This document shows positions 63,646 through 64,000 of a stretch of 64,000 bases of DNA, one piece after another. Both the position numbers and the translations under genes were made by a program. The stretch spans positions 80,597,966-80,661,965 of the forward strand of contig NC_083582.1 of the NCBI RefSeq assembly GCF_027579695.1, in the 5' to 3' direction. The notes beneath the pieces are model-generated. The model ran no database searches. It was given only the letters and a program-made list of their open reading frames with translations, and was not told where the DNA came from. Source of the stretch: Neoarius graeffei. Its lineage: Eukaryota; Chordata; Actinopteri; Siluriformes; Ariidae. The number at the start of each line of letters is the position of its first letter. Position 1 is the stretch's first letter.

Positions 63646-63800
63646 TCAGATCAGATCAGACCAGATCAGACAAAACTTTATCCCCGAAGGGCAATTAGAA
63701 GGGCGAAGAGCGGTACATTAAAATAAGAGCAAGAAAATAAAATCACAAAAAGAATCACAAAAAAATAGAATAAAAAGCATAAATGGATAAAAAGCAGGAT
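63646..63800 (-). mobile_element. 3' tail of a Rex1-type LINE
   Basis: (CAGAT)n-like repeats then CAAAACTTTATCCCCGAAGG. In reverse complement this is a Rex1-style 3' end (...ATAAAGTTTTG plus short repeats), as at 16500-16560. Very short, 5'-truncated. Confidence 0.65.
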
Positions 63801-63872
63801 GTTTTAATCATGTGACCTCCATAGCAACGGTAATTACGCCGCTATGAGAGGAGGCAAGTTAAAACAAAAACA

Positions 63873-64000
63873 AAATGGTGAGAAGAGAGAAAGAATGCGT
63901 GTCTTCTCTCCTGAAATATCGGGATTCTTTAGTCCCTGAAGAGTGCAAAAATTACAAAAAAAAAACTAGAATTCGTCAGTCATATCGCTCCCGCCGATGT
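63873..64000 (+). CDS. Possible 5' end of an unrecognised coding frame at window edge
   Basis: The ATG at 63873 is in a good start context (AACAAAATGG). It opens a frame with no stop for 42 codons to the end of the window. The product starts MVRREKECVSSLLKYRDSLV and is rich in Lys, Arg and Cys. I do not recognise it. It may be the first exon of a host gene or of another transposon, or chance. No splice donor is visible before the edge. Confidence 0.25.

Overview
This window looks like intergenic DNA from a ray-finned (teleost) fish nuclear genome. It is built almost entirely from transposable elements and satellite-type repeats. The family mix is the evidence: Rex1-, Rex3/RTE-, L2- and R4-type LINEs, a Gmr1-like Gypsy element, a BEL/Pao element, Tc1, hAT and Harbinger DNA transposons, and a 380 bp tRNA-derived SINE present many times. 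I found no convincing host gene; the only candidate is a 42-codon frame running off the right edge. I cannot name the species.

Layout. 1-7513: BEL/Pao LTR retrotransposon on the minus strand, running off the left edge, with a Harbinger element (130-1702, itself holding a SINE) and a hAT element (2593-3828) inserted. 7561-11340: L2 LINE (minus) with a hAT element (8294-9474) in its 3' UTR; that hAT carries a perfect 105 bp inverted repeat. 11341-14660: RTE/Rex3-like LINE (minus). 14820-16560: Rex1 LINE (plus). 17556-18108: small Tc1-type element. 18286-21001: hairpin-ended repeat with 1077 bp tandem units. 21024-21834: two SINEs. 22537-26699: Tc1-like element split by a BED-finger hAT transposon. 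27176-28314: two SINEs with different tails.

29357-57168: one 12 bp minisatellite (unit CCCCTCAGTGAR) broken into six blocks by a LINE, a Gmr1-like retrotransposon, a second L2, a small TIR element and a long Rex1-like LINE. The Gmr1-like element (33574-39852) has both LTRs, a 5 bp target duplication, a tRNA-Phe-type primer site and integrase upstream of reverse transcriptase. A second LTR element (36254-37504) sits in its integrase and has a U3 end at both termini. The Rex1-like LINE (47392-56170) holds a Tc1-type insertion that in turn holds an R4-clade LINE with a tRNA-like 5' leader.

57595-64000: LINE tails, a Tc1 element carrying a SINE (58854-60859), an L2 3' UTR with a Harbinger-type MITE (61119-62540), and a short open frame at the edge.

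Most copies carry stops, frameshifts or altered catalytic residues. Target duplications and reading frames that continue across inserts allow the relative insertion order to be read. All identifications come from motif recognition by eye; no database search was run.
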